This document shows, piece after piece, positions 45,057 to 55,203 of a stretch of DNA of 64,000 bases; positions within the stretch are counted from its first letter, which is position 1, and every line of letters begins with the position of its first letter. Both the position numbers and the translations under genes were made by a program. Under the pieces are notes generated by a model. The model had not been told where the DNA came from, did not search any database, and saw only the letters and a program-made list of their open reading frames with translations. The DNA comes from Derxia gummosa DSM 723 (GTDB taxonomy: Bacteria > Pseudomonadota > Gammaproteobacteria > Burkholderiales > Burkholderiaceae_E): positions 62,001 to 126,000 of the forward strand of contig NZ_AXWS01000015.1 of NCBI RefSeq assembly GCF_000482785.1. The letters are read 5' to 3'.

Positions 45057-45950
45057 ATGCCCTCCATCCGCTGGCTCGATGACGGCGGCGTCATGCTGCC
45101 CGCGCCCGCCAAGATCAATCTCTTCCTGCATGTCGTCGGCCGTCGCGCCGATGGTCGGCACCTGCTCCAGAGCGTCTTCCGCATGCTCGACCTCGCCGAC
45201 GAGATAGAGCTGCATCCTCGCGCCGACGGCCGCATCGAGCGCATCACCGGCATGGACGGACTTCCACCCGAGCAGGATCTCGCCGTGCGCGCCGCCCTCG
45301 CGTTGCGCGAGGCCTCCGGCTGCACCGCCGGCGTGACTCTCGGCGTGCACAAGCGGATTCCGGCGGGCGGCGGACTCGGCGGCGGCTCGTCCGATGCCGC
45401 GACCGTGCTGCTGGGCCTCAACCGGCTCTGGAAGCTCGACCTGCCGCGTGCCCGACTCATGGAGATTGGTCTCGCGCTCGGTGCCGACATTCCCTTCTTC
45501 ATTCATGGCCGCAGTGCCTTTGCCGAGGGCATCGGCGAGCTGCTGACGCCGGTCGAGCTGCCTCTGGCCAACTACCTTGTTGTTTTTCCGGGAGTCGCCG
45601 TCCCCACCGCCGAGATTTTCAAGGCGCCAGAGTTGACACGCGATACGGGACTCACTACAGTAGAGAGCTTTTCGGAAGCCATGCTTTTGGGTGCTTGCGG
45701 AAACAGCCGGCAAACACTGGGCTTCGGTCGCAACGATCTGGAGCCAGTCGCTGCAAGGCGGTATCCACAGGTTCAAGCCGCGCTCGACTGGCTGCAAGCC
45801 AAGTTCAGGCAAGGTCGGATGAGCGGCTCGGGAGCCAGTTGCTTTGCCCAGATCAGCGGCGCAGGCATATGGCAAGGCGAGTTGCCTGAAGGCATGCGGG
45901 CCGAAGTCGCAAGTGGAATCGATGTGCATCCCTTGCTTGACTGGGCCTGA
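45057..45950 (+). CDS. ispE: 4-diphosphocytidyl-2-C-methyl-D-erythritol kinase
   Basis: 297 residues from the ATG at 45057, placing the GHMP-kinase start LPAPAKINLFLHV at the proper distance. The ATP loop is PAGGGLGGGSSDAA and the third motif is RMSGSGASCF. It phosphorylates CDP-methylerythritol in the MEP isoprenoid pathway. Its last third (45590-45950) is noticeably less GC-rich than the first part and contains a good internal promoter. Confidence 0.95.
   Translation: MPSIRWLDDGGVMLPAPAKINLFLHVVGRRADGRHLLQSVFRMLDLADEIELHPRADGRIERITGMDGLPPEQDLAVRAALALREASGCTAGVTLGVHKRIPAGGGLGGGSSDAATVLLGLNRLWKLDLPRARLMEIGLALGADIPFFIHGRSAFAEGIGELLTPVELPLANYLVVFPGVAVPTAEIFKAPELTRDTGLTTVESFSEAMLLGACGNSRQTLGFGRNDLEPVAARRYPQVQAALDWLQAKFRQGRMSGSGASCFAQISGAGIWQGELPEGMRAEVASGIDVHPLLDWA
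45633..45661 (+). promoter_or_regulatory. Sigma-70 promoter inside ispE
   Basis: TTGACA (45633-45638), a perfect -35, then a 17-bp spacer and TACAGT (45656-45661, four of six matches to TATAAT). It would start transcription near 45668, within ispE codons, about 330 bp before tRNA-Gln. Confidence 0.55.
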
Positions 45951-45999
45951 TCGCTGACGAAAAAGCAGTCATCCGTGCATTGCCGTCAGGCAGTGCATT

Positions 46000-46076
46000 A
46001 GGGGAGTCGCCAAGTTGGTCAAGGCACCGGATTTTGATTCCGGCATGCGAGGGTTCGAGTCCTTCCTCCCCTGCCA
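46000..46076 (+). tRNA. tRNA-Gln(UUG)
   Basis: 77 nt including encoded CCA (46074-46076). Acceptor stem AGGGGAG/CTCCCCT pairs fully, the anticodon loop TTTTGAT gives UUG, and the T arm GAGGG-TTCGAGT-CCTTC pairs with one wobble. It is followed eight bases on by a strong terminator. The ispE-tRNA-Gln-prs order is typical of beta- and many gammaproteobacteria. Confidence 0.97.
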
Positions 46077-46083
46077 GCGCACA

Positions 46084-46112
46084 GCCCGCCAGGGTCTCCT
46101 GGCGGGCGTTTT
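46084..46112 (+). terminator. Intrinsic terminator after tRNA-Gln
   Basis: Perfect 10-bp stem GCCCGCCAGG/CCTGGCGGGC with loop GTCT, followed by GTTTTGCTTT. It should end the tRNA transcript, so prs needs readthrough or its own promoter in 46113-46190. Confidence 0.88.
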
Positions 46113-46190
46113 GCTTTGTGGGGCGCGCTTTTCTGCATGTGCGCGTTCTCACGCGGTCCGTTCGTCAAAGCTCTCGTTCTTCCGCACGCC

Positions 46191-47147
46191 ATGACACCCG
46201 TCGCCGACAGCCTGATGGTCTTCACCGGCAATGCGAACCCCAAGCTCGCCGCCGAAGTCGCCCGCAACCTGAATGTCCCGCTGGGCAAGATGACCGTCGG
46301 TCGCTTCTCCGACGGCGAAGTGATGGTCGAGATCAACGAGAACGTGCGCGGTCGCGACGTGTTCGTTATCCAGTCGACCTGCGCCCCGGCCAACGACACG
46401 CTGATGGAGTTGATGGTCATGGTCGACGCGCTCAAGCGCAGTTCGGCCGGCCGCATCACCGCCGTCATTCCCTACCTCGGCTATGCGCGCCAGGATCGCC
46501 GCACGCGTTCGGCTCGGGTCGCGATCAGCGCCAAGGTCGTCGCCAACATGCTCCAGGTCGCCGGTGTCGACCGCGTGCTGACGATGGATCTGCATGCCGA
46601 CCAGATCCAGGGTTTCTTCGACATCCCGGTCGACAACATCTACGCCTCGCCGGTGCTGCTGGGCGACATCTGGAAGCAGGACATCAAGAACCTGCTCGTG
46701 GTGTCGCCGGACGTGGGCGGCGTGGTGCGCGCCCGCGCGATCGCCAAGCGTCTCGACAGCGACCTCGCCATCATCGACAAGCGCCGCCCCAAGGCGAACG
46801 TGTCGGAGGTGATGAACATCATCGGCGACGTCGCCAACCGCACCTGCGTGATCATGGACGACATGGTCGATACCGCCGGCACGCTGTGCAAGGCGGCCCA
46901 GGCGCTCAAGGACCACGGCGCCCAGCGCGTGCTGGCCTACTGCACGCACGGCGTGCTCTCGGGCGGCGCGGCCGAGCGCGTGGCGAATTCGGCGCTCGAC
47001 GAGCTGGTCGTGACCGACACGATCCCGCTGCGCGACGACGCAGCCAAGTCGGGCAAGATCCGCGTCCTTTCGGTGGGCGCGCTGCTCGCCGAGACGATCA
47101 ATCGCATCACCAAGTCGGATTCGGTCAGCAGCCTGTTCATGGAATGA
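46191..47147 (+). CDS. prs: Ribose-phosphate pyrophosphokinase
   Basis: 318 residues from the ATG at 46191, which aligns with the usual [14 protein letters not shown] start; an upstream ATG at 46116 would run through the terminator region. The PRPP-binding loop is [12 protein letters not shown], and the ATP-site [16 protein letters not shown] and metal site [12 protein letters not shown] are intact. It makes PRPP for nucleotides, His and Trp. No clear Shine-Dalgarno precedes the start. Confidence 0.96.
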   Translation: MTPVADSLMVFTGNANPKLAAEVARNLNVPLGKMTVGRFSDGEVMVEINENVRGRDVFVIQSTCAPANDTLMELMVMVDALKRSSAGRITAVIPYLGYARQDRRTRSARVAISAKVVANMLQVAGVDRVLTMDLHADQIQGFFDIPVDNIYASPVLLGDIWKQDIKNLLVVSPDVGGVVRARAIAKRLDSDLAIIDKRRPKANVSEVMNIIGDVANRTCVIMDDMVDTAGTLCKAAQALKDHGAQRVLAYCTHGVLSGGAAERVANSALDELVVTDTIPLRDDAAKSGKIRVLSVGALLAETINRITKSDSVSSLFME

Positions 47148-47237
47148 GGCTGCCGGCCATCGCGATGCCGGCCTGAGCCGGCATCTTCACCTCGTGCGTG
47201 CCTGGTCGCGGGCCGCACATGCCAACGGAGCAATTCA

Positions 47238-47825
47238 ATGCAAATCGAAGCCATTTCGCGCAGCCTGCAGGGCACCGGAGCGAGCCGCCGCCTGCGTCGC
47301 GCGGGCAAGGTCCCCGGCATCGTCTACGGTGGTGCCGCCGCCCCCGTGTCGATCGAGATCGATCACAACTTCCTGTTCCACGCGCTGCGCAAGGAAGCCT
47401 TCCATTCGTCGATCCTCGACCTGAGCATCGATGGCGCCGCCGCCGGCCAGGTCCTGCTGCGCGACTTCCAGATGCACCCGTACAAGCAGCTCGTCCTGCA
47501 CATCGACCTGCAACGCGTCAGCGCCACCGAGAAGCTCCACACCAAGGTGCCGCTGCACTTCGTGGGCGCGGAAGAGTCGCCGGCCGTCAAGCTCGGCCAC
47601 AACGTGGTCAGCCACGTCGTCACCGAACTCGAAGTCCTGTGCCTGCCCAAGGACCTGCCCGAGTTCCTGACCGTCGACCTGAGCAAGCTCGAAGCCGAAA
47701 CCTCGGTGCACGCCAGCCAGCTCGCGCTGCCCGCCGGCGTTGAGCTCGCCGCCGCGTCGGCCGACGTGACCGTTGCCAGCGCTGTCGCGACCGCCAAGGG
47801 CGCGAGCGACGCCGCCGCCGAGTAA
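47238..47825 (+). CDS. rplY: 50S ribosomal protein L25/general stress protein Ctc
   Basis: 195 residues, the long two-domain (TL5/Ctc) form: an N-terminal 5S-rRNA-binding L25 domain with [19 protein letters not shown], then a beta domain, then an Ala-rich tail. GGAG stands eight bases before the ATG. It follows prs by 90 nt and is separated from pth by an intrinsic terminator. Confidence 0.95.
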   Translation: MQIEAISRSLQGTGASRRLRRAGKVPGIVYGGAAAPVSIEIDHNFLFHALRKEAFHSSILDLSIDGAAAGQVLLRDFQMHPYKQLVLHIDLQRVSATEKLHTKVPLHFVGAEESPAVKLGHNVVSHVVTELEVLCLPKDLPEFLTVDLSKLEAETSVHASQLALPAGVELAAASADVTVASAVATAKGASDAAAE

Positions 47826-47844
47826 TCCTCCGGCGCACCAGCAG

Positions 47845-47871
47845 AAGGCCCGCCCCGCGCGGGCCTTTTTT
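47845..47871 (+). terminator. Intrinsic terminator between rplY and pth
   Basis: Perfect 9-bp stem AAGGCCCGC/GCGGGCCTT with a 5-nt loop (CCCGC), ending in six T. It finishes only 8 nt before the pth ATG, so it either limits pth expression or marks a fully separate pth promoter further upstream. Confidence 0.85.
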
Positions 47872-47879
47872 CTGCCCAC

Positions 47880-48464
47880 ATGAAACCCATCAAGCTCATC
47901 GTCGGCCTCGGCAATCCGGGCGGCGAATACGAGGACACGCGCCACAACGCGGGCTTCTGGTTCGTCGACCGGCTCGCGCGCCGCGCCGGCGCCACGCTGC
48001 GCGCCGAGAAGAACTGGAACGCCTTCGTCGGCAAGGGTCAGCTCGGCAATTCGCCGGTGTGGCTCATGCAGCCGCAGACCTTCATGAACCGCTCGGGCGT
48101 GTCGGTGTCGGGCATCGCGAGCTTCTACAAGATCACGCCCGAGGAAATCCTCGTCGCGCATGACGAGCTCGACTTCCTGCCGGGCGTGGTCAAGTTCAAG
48201 AAGGGCGGCTCGTCCGGCGGCCACAACGGGCTGAAGGACATCGACGCGCGCATCGGCGGACGCGACTACTGGCGCCTGCGCATCGGCATCGGCCATCCGC
48301 GCTCGCTCGCGCTGAACCAGCAGGTGGTGGATTTCGTGCTGCACCGGCCGAGCCGGACGCATCAGGACGAGATCGACCGCGCCATCGACGACGCCATCGA
48401 CGTGATGGACGACTTCGTGCGCGGCGACGGCGACAAGGCCGTCGCGAAGCTGCACGCGCGCTGA
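47880..48464 (+). CDS. pth: Peptidyl-tRNA hydrolase
   Basis: 194 residues, usual length. Seen: LIVGLGNPGGEYEDTRHNAGFW with the catalytic His, PQTFMNRSGVSV and VAHDELDFLPG, and the GGHNGLKDI loop. It frees tRNA from prematurely released peptidyl-tRNA. The ATG directly follows the terminator T-run and has no Shine-Dalgarno. Confidence 0.96.
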   Translation: MKPIKLIVGLGNPGGEYEDTRHNAGFWFVDRLARRAGATLRAEKNWNAFVGKGQLGNSPVWLMQPQTFMNRSGVSVSGIASFYKITPEEILVAHDELDFLPGVVKFKKGGSSGGHNGLKDIDARIGGRDYWRLRIGIGHPRSLALNQQVVDFVLHRPSRTHQDEIDRAIDDAIDVMDDFVRGDGDKAVAKLHAR

Positions 48465-48625
48465 GACCGTCCGGCCCGCGCCAGTGCGGCAGATGACAGG
48501 CGCGGCCGGCCGGACGGCTGGCGTGCCGCCTCTCCGCCCACCGCGCCGTATCCGCCGCCAGCGCTGACCGAACCCCGCCGGAGCCGCCTAGCTACACTCC
48601 GCGCATTCTTCTGATCGGAATTCCC

Positions 48626-49717
48626 ATGAGCCTCAAATGCGGCATCGTCGGGCTGCCCAATGTCGGCAAGTCCACCCTGTTCAACGCGCTGACCAAGGCC
48701 GGCATCGCGGCCGAGAACTATCCGTTCTGCACGATCGAGCCGAATACCGGCACGGTCGAGGTGCCTGATCCGCGCCTCGTCGCGCTGAGCGCCATCGTCA
48801 AGCCCGAGCGCGTCATGCCCGCGATCGTCGAGTTCGTCGACATCGCCGGTCTGGTGGCCGGCGCGAGCCAGGGCGAAGGGCTCGGCAACCAGTTCCTCGC
48901 GCACATCCGCGAAACCGACGCGATCGTGAACGTGGCGCGCTGCTTCGAGGACGAGAACATCATCCACGTCGCCGGCCGCGTCGATCCGATCAGCGACATC
49001 GAGGTCATCCAGACCGAGCTGTGCCTGGCCGACATGGGCACGGTCGAGAAGTCGATCCACCGCTATCAGAAGACCGCGCGCAGCGGCGACAAGGAAGCCA
49101 AGAAGCTGGTGGACATCCTCGAACGCGTGCAGGCCCAGCTCGACCAGGGCCTGCCGGTACGCGCGCTCGACCTGAGCGACGACGAGCGGGCGCTCATCAA
49201 GCCGCTGTGCCTCATCACCGCCAAGCCGGCGATGTTCGTCGGCAACGTGGATGAAGGCGGCTTCGAGAACAACCCGCACCTCGACAGGCTCAAGGAATAC
49301 GCGGCCAAGCAGAACGCGCCCGTCGTGGCCATCTGCGCCAAGATCGAATCGGAAATCTCCGATCTGAGCGACGAGGACAAGGCCGTGTTCCTGGCCGACA
49401 TCGGCATGGAAGAACCGGGCCTCAACCGCCTGATCCGCGCCGGCTTCAGCCTGCTGGGCCTGCAAACCTATTTCACCGCCGGCGTGAAGGAAGTGCGCGC
49501 CTGGACCGTGCCCGTGGGCGCGACCGCGCCGCAGGCGGCCGGCGTGATCCACACCGATTTCGAGCGCGGCTTCATCCGCGCCGAAGTCATCGCCTATGAC
49601 GACTTCATCGCGTTCAAGGGCGAGCAGGGCGCGAAGGAGAAGGGAAAGATGCGGCTCGAAGGCAAGGAATACGTCGTGAAGGATGGCGACGTGATGCACT
49701 TCCGGTTCAACGTCTGA
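48626..49717 (+). CDS. ychF: Redox-regulated ribosome-binding ATPase YchF
   Basis: 363 residues. G1 [15 protein letters not shown]3 [10 protein letters not shown], and NVDE in place of NKxD, which gives YchF its ATP preference. The C-terminal TGS-like domain holds [22 protein letters not shown]. It binds ribosomes and takes part in translation quality and oxidative stress control. pth-ychF order is conserved widely. Confidence 0.96.
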   Translation: MSLKCGIVGLPNVGKSTLFNALTKAGIAAENYPFCTIEPNTGTVEVPDPRLVALSAIVKPERVMPAIVEFVDIAGLVAGASQGEGLGNQFLAHIRETDAIVNVARCFEDENIIHVAGRVDPISDIEVIQTELCLADMGTVEKSIHRYQKTARSGDKEAKKLVDILERVQAQLDQGLPVRALDLSDDERALIKPLCLITAKPAMFVGNVDEGGFENNPHLDRLKEYAAKQNAPVVAICAKIESEISDLSDEDKAVFLADIGMEEPGLNRLIRAGFSLLGLQTYFTAGVKEVRAWTVPVGATAPQAAGVIHTDFERGFIRAEVIAYDDFIAFKGEQGAKEKGKMRLEGKEYVVKDGDVMHFRFNV

Positions 49718-49890
49718 CGCTGGCGTCGGCGTTAGCCCCCTGCCGGCCGGCTCGCGTCACGCACGACCCGATCAGCCGGAATGCTGTGCTAGCTTGGCCC
49801 GGGCTAGTCGGGTGGCCATGCGCATCGCCCGCCTGAGCGCCCGGGCAAGCCCCGGGCACGGCTGATTCCAACCGCTCCCGAGGCTGATGC

Positions 49891-51144
49891 ATGTCGATGG
49901 TCATTTACGAGCAGGACGGCGTGAGGCGCCGTACCAGCGGATCCTTCTATCGCGGTGAAACCGTCAATTACCACCCGCAGGATGCGTCTTTCGAGCGTGC
50001 CGATGCCATCGAGCAATATTTTGTGCATGGCTGGATGCCGGAAAAGGGATTCGTCAGCAAGAACACGCCCATCGTTGCATTCGGCTCCTGTTTTGCCGCC
50101 AATATTTCGAAGTATCTGCATGCGCGCGGCTATGACGTACTGACCAAGCGCGACAACAAGTCATACGTGACTTCAATGGGCGACGGCATCGTCCATACCT
50201 TTGCCTTGCGACAGCAATTCGAATGGGCCTGGCTCAGGAAGGTGCCCACCGTCGAACTCTGGCATGGCTACAAGGCCGAGCAGTTCGGCTATTCCGAGGA
50301 TGCGCGGCGCGATACCGAGATGCTGTTCAACCGAGCGTCGGTATTCATCATCACACTCGGCCTGAGCGAGATCTGGTACGACGAACCGACCGGCGAGGTG
50401 TTCTGGCGTGCGGTGCCGGCCAGCAAGATCGACCCGTCGCGCCACAAGTTCCGCGTCTCGACCCATGCCGAGAATCTCGAGAACCTGCGCGCCATCCACG
50501 CGCTGATCCGCCGTTTCCGGCCCGAAGTGCCGGTGCTGTTCACGGTGTCGCCCATTCCGCTCACGGCTACTTTTCGGCCGGTGTCCTGCATTACCGCCAA
50601 TTCGGTTTCGAAGGCGATATTGCGCTCGGCACTCGATGAATTCATTCGCGAGGCCAATGATCCGAAGCTGTTCTATTTCCCGAGCTACGAGATCGTGATG
50701 CATGGCTTCAATCATCAATGGATCGATGATCGCAAGCATGTCTATTCGCATGTGCTCGATTTCAACATGAAGGTGTTCGAGCATTTCTTCTGCACGCCGG
50801 GATTGCCGCGCGAAGAACTCGAAAGCTCGTTCCGGCGCGCGCTGCTGCTCGACCAGGCGATCGGCCGTGAAGGCCATTCGGTGGCGGCGGTGAAGCCGGC
50901 GACCGAGCGGCGGCCGCTGCTGACGCGCGACGAGCGCATCGAGCAGCGTCGGGAAGCCCGCCGCGCGGCGCGTGTCGCCGAGCGCATCCAGCAGCGCAAG
51001 CAGGTCAAGGCAGAGGCGACGGCCGCCGCCGTGCCGGCACGAAAGATTGCCTCGGCGGCCGCTATGCCCGCTGGCGTGCCGGTCCGGCCGCGGCGCGGCT
51101 GGCGCGCGCGGCTGGCGGCCTGGTTCGGGCGCCACGCTGCCTGA
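49891..51144 (+). CDS. GSCFA-family protein
   Basis: 417 residues. Residues 63-75 read IVAFGSCFAANIS, the signature of the GSCFA family, whose fold is related to SGNH hydrolases and whose members often sit with polysaccharide genes. The domain runs to about 320, followed by a Lys/Arg/Ala-rich basic tail of about 90 residues. No signal peptide is present. The region coding for residues 1-320 uses visibly more A and T at third positions than its neighbours, a hint of transfer. The substrate is unknown. The neighbours (ychF, DUF748) give no functional link. Confidence 0.83.
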   Translation: MSMVIYEQDGVRRRTSGSFYRGETVNYHPQDASFERADAIEQYFVHGWMPEKGFVSKNTPIVAFGSCFAANISKYLHARGYDVLTKRDNKSYVTSMGDGIVHTFALRQQFEWAWLRKVPTVELWHGYKAEQFGYSEDARRDTEMLFNRASVFIITLGLSEIWYDEPTGEVFWRAVPASKIDPSRHKFRVSTHAENLENLRAIHALIRRFRPEVPVLFTVSPIPLTATFRPVSCITANSVSKAILRSALDEFIREANDPKLFYFPSYEIVMHGFNHQWIDDRKHVYSHVLDFNMKVFEHFFCTPGLPREELESSFRRALLLDQAIGREGHSVAAVKPATERRPLLTRDERIEQRREARRAARVAERIQQRKQVKAEATAAAVPARKIASAAAMPAGVPVRPRRGWRARLAAWFGRHAA

Positions 51145-51261
51145 AGCCGGCGCACCGGCACGCAAGCGAGTGCCCGGGCAGTCGGACAGGGCCGACGGAC
51201 GTGATCGTGACGGATGCCGCCGAGCGCCGGCTTCCGCGATGATCGCGGCCCGGAGGTCCAG

Positions 51262-54200
51262 ATGAATTCCCAACTCTTGCGCCAGCGCGGCCCGCGCGTG
51301 GCGCTGGTCGTCGCGGCGGCGCTGCTCCTGCTGCATGCACTGTTCGGCTTCTTCGGCGTGCCCGCGCTGCTGCGCTGGGCCGCCGAATCGTTTGGCCAAC
51401 GCGAACTCGGCCGCGCGCTGCGGATCGACGCGGCGCGCTTCAATCCCTACACGCTCCGGCTGGAACTGGATGGCGTCACGCTGGCTGGTGCTGGTCCTGG
51501 TGCTGGTGCTGGTGGCGGTGGCGGTGGCGGTGGCGGTGGCGGTGGCGGTGGCGACGCGCCGGGCGAGGCGACATCGGCCGGCGCGGACGCGGGAAATGGC
51601 GTGTCCGCCAGCGCCACCACGCCTGCCCCGCCGCCGCAGCTGAGCCTGCGCGCGGCCACGGTCGACCTGTCCTGGGCTTCGCTCTGGCGCCTCGCGCCGG
51701 TGGTGCAGGCGCTGCGGCTCGACGGGCTGGCGCTGAACGCGACCCGGCTCGCGCCGACGCGCTTCGATTTCAGCGACATCGTCGACCGGCTCGCCGCGCG
51801 GCCGCCGTCGCCCGACAGCGGACCGGCCCGCTTCTCGGTCAGCAACATCGAGATCAGCGACGCGAGCCTGGTGCTGGACGACCGCGTGCGCGGCCGGCGC
51901 GACGAGGTCACCGGGCTCAGGCTCGGCATTCCCTTCGTGTCGAGCCTGCCGGTCGATGCCGACGTCTGGGTCGAGCCGGTGCTGGCGCTCGATCTGAACG
52001 GCGCGCCGCTGAGTGCCAGCGGCCAGCTGCTGCCCTTCGGCGCGACCGGCGTGGAAGCGCGGCTCAAGCTCGCGCTTGACGGGCTCGACCTGCCCGGACT
52101 GCTCGGCTTCGCGCCCTTGCCGCCCGGCATCGGCCTGCGGTCGGGGCTGCTCGACGCCGATCTGACCCTGAGCTACCGGGCGCCGCGCGGCACGGCCGAG
52201 GCCTCGCCCGAACTCGACATCGGCGGCAGCCTGGCGCTGCGCGAGCTGGCGCTGGCAGGCCCCGAGCCGCTGCTGGCCTTCCGCCGACTCGCGGTCGGCA
52301 TCGACACGCTCAAGCCCCTGGCGCGCGAGCTGAAGCTCGGCGAGGTGAGGCTGGAGACGCCGGAGGTCGAGCTGCTGCGCGACGCGGGCGGGAGCAACTG
52401 GCAGCGCTTCGTCGCGCGGCTGATGGCGGGCGAGAAGGCGGCCGGCGGCGACGCGGCGGATGTGCCGGTCGCGGCAAGCGGGTCTTCGCCGGCTGCCGGT
52501 GCCCCGGCCGAGCCCTGGCGGTGGTCGGTCGCGCGGCTGGCCATCGACGACGGCCGGCTGCATCTCGTCGACGCGACCGTCGGCGCGCAGCGCCGCGTGC
52601 AAGCGCTGTCGCTCGACCTCGCCGATCTGGCCGGCACGCCCGGCCAGCGCGCCAAGCTCAAGCTGCGCGCCGCCACGCCCGAGGGCGAGACGCTCGCCAT
52701 CGACGGCAGCCTCGCGCCCGCGCCGCTGGCCGGACGCCTGCGTGTCGCGCTCGCCGGACTGGCGCTGGAGGGCGCCGCGCCCTGGCTCGCCGACGTGCTC
52801 GACGGCAGCCTCGCCGGGCGGGCCGACGTGGCAACGACACTGGATTTCTCGACCGGCGCCGCCGGTCGCCTCGGCCTGCGGCTCGACGGGCTTGTGCTCG
52901 ACGCGCGGACGCTGCGCCTGCGCGGGCCGGCCGGCAGCGGCGCCGAGCTGGATGTCGCCCGGCTCGCGCTCGATGGCGGCACGGTCGATCTGACGGGCCG
53001 TGCCGTCGCGCTCGGCCGACTGGCGATCGAGACGCCCCGGCTGGGCCTGCGCCGGCTTGCCGACGGCAGCATCGGCTGGCAGCGGCTGGTGAAGGTCGGG
53101 CAGCGCGGGCAGGGCGGGCAGACCACGCCGGCCGGAACCACGCCGGCCGGAACCACGCCGGGCGAAGCCGACCCATCCGCAAGCGCCCCGGCCTGGAAGC
53201 TCTCCCTCGCCGGCCTGCATCTCGCCAGCGGCAGCGTCGCCTTCGACGACCTCGGCGCCGACCCGCTGCCCGCGCTCTCCGTCGGCGGCATCGGCCTCGA
53301 TACCGGCCGACTCGATCCGGCCAGCCCCGCGCCGGTGCCGCTGCGTTTCGCGGCCATGATCGGCAAGGGCCGCATCGGCGCCGGCGGCACGGTCGCGCTC
53401 GCGCCGCCGGCCGCCCGGCTCGATCTCGACCTCGCGCGGCTCGACCTCGCCCAGCTCCAGCCCTGGATCGCGCGGCGCTTCAATGTCGTGCTCGCGTCGG
53501 CGCCGCTGTCGCTGCGCGGCCGGCTCGACGCCAGCCTCCCGTCGGGCGCGCCGCCGCGTCTCGGCTACGAAGGCGGCGTGCAGCTCGACGACTTCCGTCT
53601 CGCCGAGGGCGGCGGACGTGGCGACCTGCTGCGCTGGCAGTCGCTCCAGACCGCGCGGCTCACGCTGCGCAGCGACGGCGGCGCGCCGCTGATCGAGACC
53701 GCGCCGGTCACGCTGGCCGGCTTCTACGCGCGGCTGCGGGTGTCGCCGCAAGGGCGGCTCAACTTCGCCGAGCTGGCGCATGCGCCGGACGGCGGCCGCG
53801 CCGGAGCGGCGGGCGAGGGCGCGCGCGCAGCCCGGCCCGATGGTGCGTCGGCCGATCCCGCGCGTGGCAAGGCGGATGCCGCCCCGGCCGCCGCCGGCGC
53901 GCCGCAGTCCGTACCGGGCGCGTCCGCCGCCGCTTCGGCCTCCGCGCCCGTCATCCGCATCGCCGGCATCGCGCTCGGCAACGGCTCGGCCGACTTCACC
54001 GACGACTTCGTGCGGCCCAACTACCGCGCGCGCCTGACCGATCTCGGCGGCGCGATCGGTGCGCTCGCCAGCGACGCCGCCGCGCCCGCGCCGGTCAGCC
54101 TCGCGGCGCGCATCGACGGCGAAGCGCCGGTCAGCATCACCGGCAGCATCAACCCGCTCGCGCCGCGCCTCGCGCTCGACCTGCGCGCCGACGCGCGCGG

Positions 54201-55203
54201 CATCGATCTGCCCGGCCTCACGCCCTACTCGACCAAGTACGCCGGTTATCCGATCGAGCGCGGCAAGCTGTCGGTGGACGTCAGCTACCGGCTCGACGAC
54301 GGCCGGCTCGATGCCGAGAACCATGTCTTCATCGACCAGCTCAGCTTCGGCGAGCGCGTCGAGAGCCCCACGGCCACGAAGCTGCCGGTGCTGCTCGCGG
54401 TCGCGCTGCTCAAGAACTCGCGCGGCGAGATCGACCTGCGCCTGCCCGTCAGCGGCTCGCTCGACGATCCGCAGTTCTCGGTCGCGGGCCTGATCGGCCG
54501 CGCGCTCGCCAACCTGGTTGCAAGCGCTGTCACCGCGCCGTTCCGGCTGCTCGGCAACCTGTTCGGCGGCGGCGAGGAACTCGGCCGCATCGACTTCGCG
54601 CCCGGCAGCGCCAGCCTCGGCGCCGACGCCGCGGCCCGGCTCGACAAGCTCGCCGCCGCGCTGCGCGACCGGCCCGGCCTGCGGCTCGACGTGACCGGCC
54701 GCGCCGATGCCGCCCGTGACGACGCCGGCCTGCGCGCGGGCCGGCTCGAAGCCCGCCTGCACGCGCTGCGCGGCGATGCGCCGACCGGCGCGAACGCTGG
54801 CCCCGCCGCGCCCGGCGCCGATCCGCTCACCGGCCCGGCCGCGCCCTCGCACCGCACCAGCGATGCCGAGCCGGCGCCGATCCCGCCGGCCGAGCGCGCC
54901 GCGCTGCTCGTCCGGCTGTGGAAGGCCAGCGAGCTGCCCGACAAGCCGCGCAACCTGCTCGGTCTCGTCACCACGCCGCCCGCACCGGAGATCGAGCAGC
55001 GCCTGCTCGCCGCCGACACGATCGACGCCGCCGCGCTGCGCGGACTCGCGCTGGACCGCGCCCGCGCCGTCATCCGCAACCTCGCCGAGCGTGAGGGCGT
55101 CGCGCGCGAGCGGCTGTTCCTCAACGAACCGAAGCTCGGCGGCGATGCTGCCGCCGGTGAGGCGGCCGGCGGCGGCATTGGCGTGGAGTTCGGCCTGCGC
55201 TGA
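51262..55203 (+). CDS. Giant AsmA-like DUF748 protein
   Basis: 1313 residues from the ATG at 51262, with GGAGG six bases upstream. One N-terminal membrane segment (12-30) anchors a long periplasmic body of DUF748/AsmA-like repeats. Near 1105-1190 lies an OmpA-like stretch, ELGRIDFAPGSASLGADAA, with LDVTGRADAARDDAGLRAGR. A poly-Gly run (84-97) is encoded by seven GGTGGC hexamers. AsmA-like proteins form hydrophobic grooves that carry phospholipids between membranes, so lipid transport or envelope homeostasis is likely. It stands alone. Confidence 0.87.
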   Translation: MNSQLLRQRGPRVALVVAAALLLLHALFGFFGVPALLRWAAESFGQRELGRALRIDAARFNPYTLRLELDGVTLAGAGPGAGAGGGGGGGGGGGGGGDAPGEATSAGADAGNGVSASATTPAPPPQLSLRAATVDLSWASLWRLAPVVQALRLDGLALNATRLAPTRFDFSDIVDRLAARPPSPDSGPARFSVSNIEISDASLVLDDRVRGRRDEVTGLRLGIPFVSSLPVDADVWVEPVLALDLNGAPLSASGQLLPFGATGVEARLKLALDGLDLPGLLGFAPLPPGIGLRSGLLDADLTLSYRAPRGTAEASPELDIGGSLALRELALAGPEPLLAFRRLAVGIDTLKPLARELKLGEVRLETPEVELLRDAGGSNWQRFVARLMAGEKAAGGDAADVPVAASGSSPAAGAPAEPWRWSVARLAIDDGRLHLVDATVGAQRRVQALSLDLADLAGTPGQRAKLKLRAATPEGETLAIDGSLAPAPLAGRLRVALAGLALEGAAPWLADVLDGSLAGRADVATTLDFSTGAAGRLGLRLDGLVLDARTLRLRGPAGSGAELDVARLALDGGTVDLTGRAVALGRLAIETPRLGLRRLADGSIGWQRLVKVGQRGQGGQTTPAGTTPAGTTPGEADPSASAPAWKLSLAGLHLASGSVAFDDLGADPLPALSVGGIGLDTGRLDPASPAPVPLRFAAMIGKGRIGAGGTVALAPPAARLDLDLARLDLAQLQPWIARRFNVVLASAPLSLRGRLDASLPSGAPPRLGYEGGVQLDDFRLAEGGGRGDLLRWQSLQTARLTLRSDGGAPLIETAPVTLAGFYARLRVSPQGRLNFAELAHAPDGGRAGAAGEGARAARPDGASADPARGKADAAPAAAGAPQSVPGASAAASASAPVIRIAGIALGNGSADFTDDFVRPNYRARLTDLGGAIGALASDAAAPAPVSLAARIDGEAPVSITGSINPLAPRLALDLRADARGIDLPGLTPYSTKYAGYPIERGKLSVDVSYRLDDGRLDAENHVFIDQLSFGERVESPTATKLPVLLAVALLKNSRGEIDLRLPVSGSLDDPQFSVAGLIGRALANLVASAVTAPFRLLGNLFGGGEELGRIDFAPGSASLGADAAARLDKLAAALRDRPGLRLDVTGRADAARDDAGLRAGRLEARLHALRGDAPTGANAGPAAPGADPLTGPAAPSHRTSDAEPAPIPPAERAALLVRLWKASELPDKPRNLLGLVTTPPAPEIEQRLLAADTIDAAALRGLALDRARAVIRNLAEREGVARERLFLNEPKLGGDAAAGEAAGGGIGVEFGLR
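51511..51552. repeat. Seven-copy GGTGGC hexamer repeat
   Basis: Seven perfect GGTGGC units in the DUF748 gene, encoding 14 Gly (residues 84-97), preceded by alternating Gly-Ala codons. In-frame slippage would only change the Gly linker length. Confidence 0.92.
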
